From Streptosporangium sp. NBC_01755 (GTDB lineage Bacteria; Actinomycetota; Actinomycetes; Streptosporangiales; Streptosporangiaceae), in contig NZ_CP109131.1 in assembly GCF_035917995.1 (NCBI RefSeq), positions 5,208,001 through 5,272,000 of the forward strand: a stretch of DNA of 64,000 nt, written 5' to 3'. Position numbers and translations under genes: made by a program. Below are positions 63,612 through 64,000 of the stretch, one piece after another. The notes below the pieces were generated by a model. The model searched no databases, was not told the DNA's origin, and was given only the letters and a program-made list of their open reading frames with translations. Numbering within the stretch: position 1 is the stretch's first letter; each line of letters starts with the position of its first letter.

Positions 63612-63622
63612 AGGGAGCCGCT

Positions 63623-64000
63623 GTGATCGACGAAACTCTCCTCGAAGCCGAGGAAAAGATGGACAAGGCCGTGTCGGTGGCGAAGGAAGACTTCGCCGGC
63701 ATCCGCACAGGTCGGGTCACCCCGTCGATGTTCAACAAGATCAGCGCTGAGTACTACGGGACGCCCACCCCCATTCAGCAGCTTGCCTCGTTCCACGTGC
63801 CCGAGGCGCGCATGGTCATCATCCAGCCTTTCGACAAGAGCTCGATGGCCGCGATCGAGAAGGCGATCCGCAACTCGGACCTCGGTGTGAACCCTGGTAA
63901 CGACGGGGCGGTGATCCGGGTGGCCTTCCCCGAGTTGTCGGAGGAACGCCGCAAGGAGTACATCAAGGTCGCCAGGAACAAGGCGGAGCAGTCCAAGGTC
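63623..64000 (+). CDS. frr: Ribosome recycling factor (cut by window end)
   Basis: The first 126 codons of RRF, which with EF-G splits post-termination ribosomes. [53 protein letters not shown] and [30 protein letters not shown] are highly characteristic. GTG 63623 follows GGGAGC supplied by the third start of the 89-bp repeat. The remaining roughly 60 residues lie beyond the window. Confidence 0.95.
   Translation, partial: MIDETLLEAEEKMDKAVSVAKEDFAGIRTGRVTPSMFNKISAEYYGTPTPIQQLASFHVPEARMVIIQPFDKSSMAAIEKAIRNSDLGVNPGNDGAVIRVAFPELSEERRKEYIKVARNKAEQSKV

Overview
High-GC chromosomal DNA of a filamentous actinomycete, most likely a Streptosporangiales member (Streptosporangium or Nonomuraea type). 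The grounds are the strong G/C third-position bias, many GTG/TTG starts, a GlnR-type box before amt, several conservons (cvnA-cvnB-cvnC-cvnD operons) and the classic actinobacterial housekeeping order ffh ... rpsP-KH-rimM-trmD-rplS-lepB-lepB-rnhB-DUF2469-yraN-yifB-dprA ... rpsB-tsf-pyrH-frr. The genus is an inference from gene content; no rRNA or tRNA gene was seen.

Layout. (1) 1-8472: the end of a protein that starts before the window, then a histidine-utilisation locus (hutU; an RpiR-type regulator; an SDR; an M20 amidohydrolase-hutF-hutI operon). Two copies of TGAATG-N4-CATTCA precede hutU and the M20 operon and probably tie them into one regulon. hutH and hutG are not in the window. (2) 8684-9622: a stand-alone primary-like sigma factor. 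(3) 10008-13936: amt-glnK-glnD, the nitrogen-sensing operon. (4) 14064-45863: a 32-kb block between glnD and ffh, genes that are adjacent in Streptomyces coelicolor. It carries three complete conservons (14064-18430, 31484-35800, 41170-45863) and one reduced cvnA-cvnC pair (18653-21807). Between them lie a SIS protein and maltokinase/glucosamine-kinase-like pair, a polyamine-type ABC importer, a TetR regulator, a UDP-glycosyltransferase-like gene, an aldehyde dehydrogenase, and an NMT1-type ABC importer with an O-methyltransferase. (5) 45949-57397: translation, secretion and DNA-uptake housekeeping genes. (6) 57502-60511: an M23 peptidase-like gene and a divergent MFS pump/winged-helix regulator pair with three regularly spaced operators. 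(7) 60740-64000: rpsB-tsf-pyrH-frr, with frr cut by the window end.

The most unusual signal is the conservon block. cvnD of conservon 1 and cvnD of conservon 4 share 341 bp with only two mismatches, in direct orientation 27,430 bp apart, and cvnD4 also carries 60 bp identical to cvnD3. This points to recent gene conversion between paralogues and gives the block the means to delete or amplify. The four CvnA proteins have long, low-complexity cytoplasmic tails that differ in sequence yet keep the same short motifs in the same order, so the tails probably dock shared partners.
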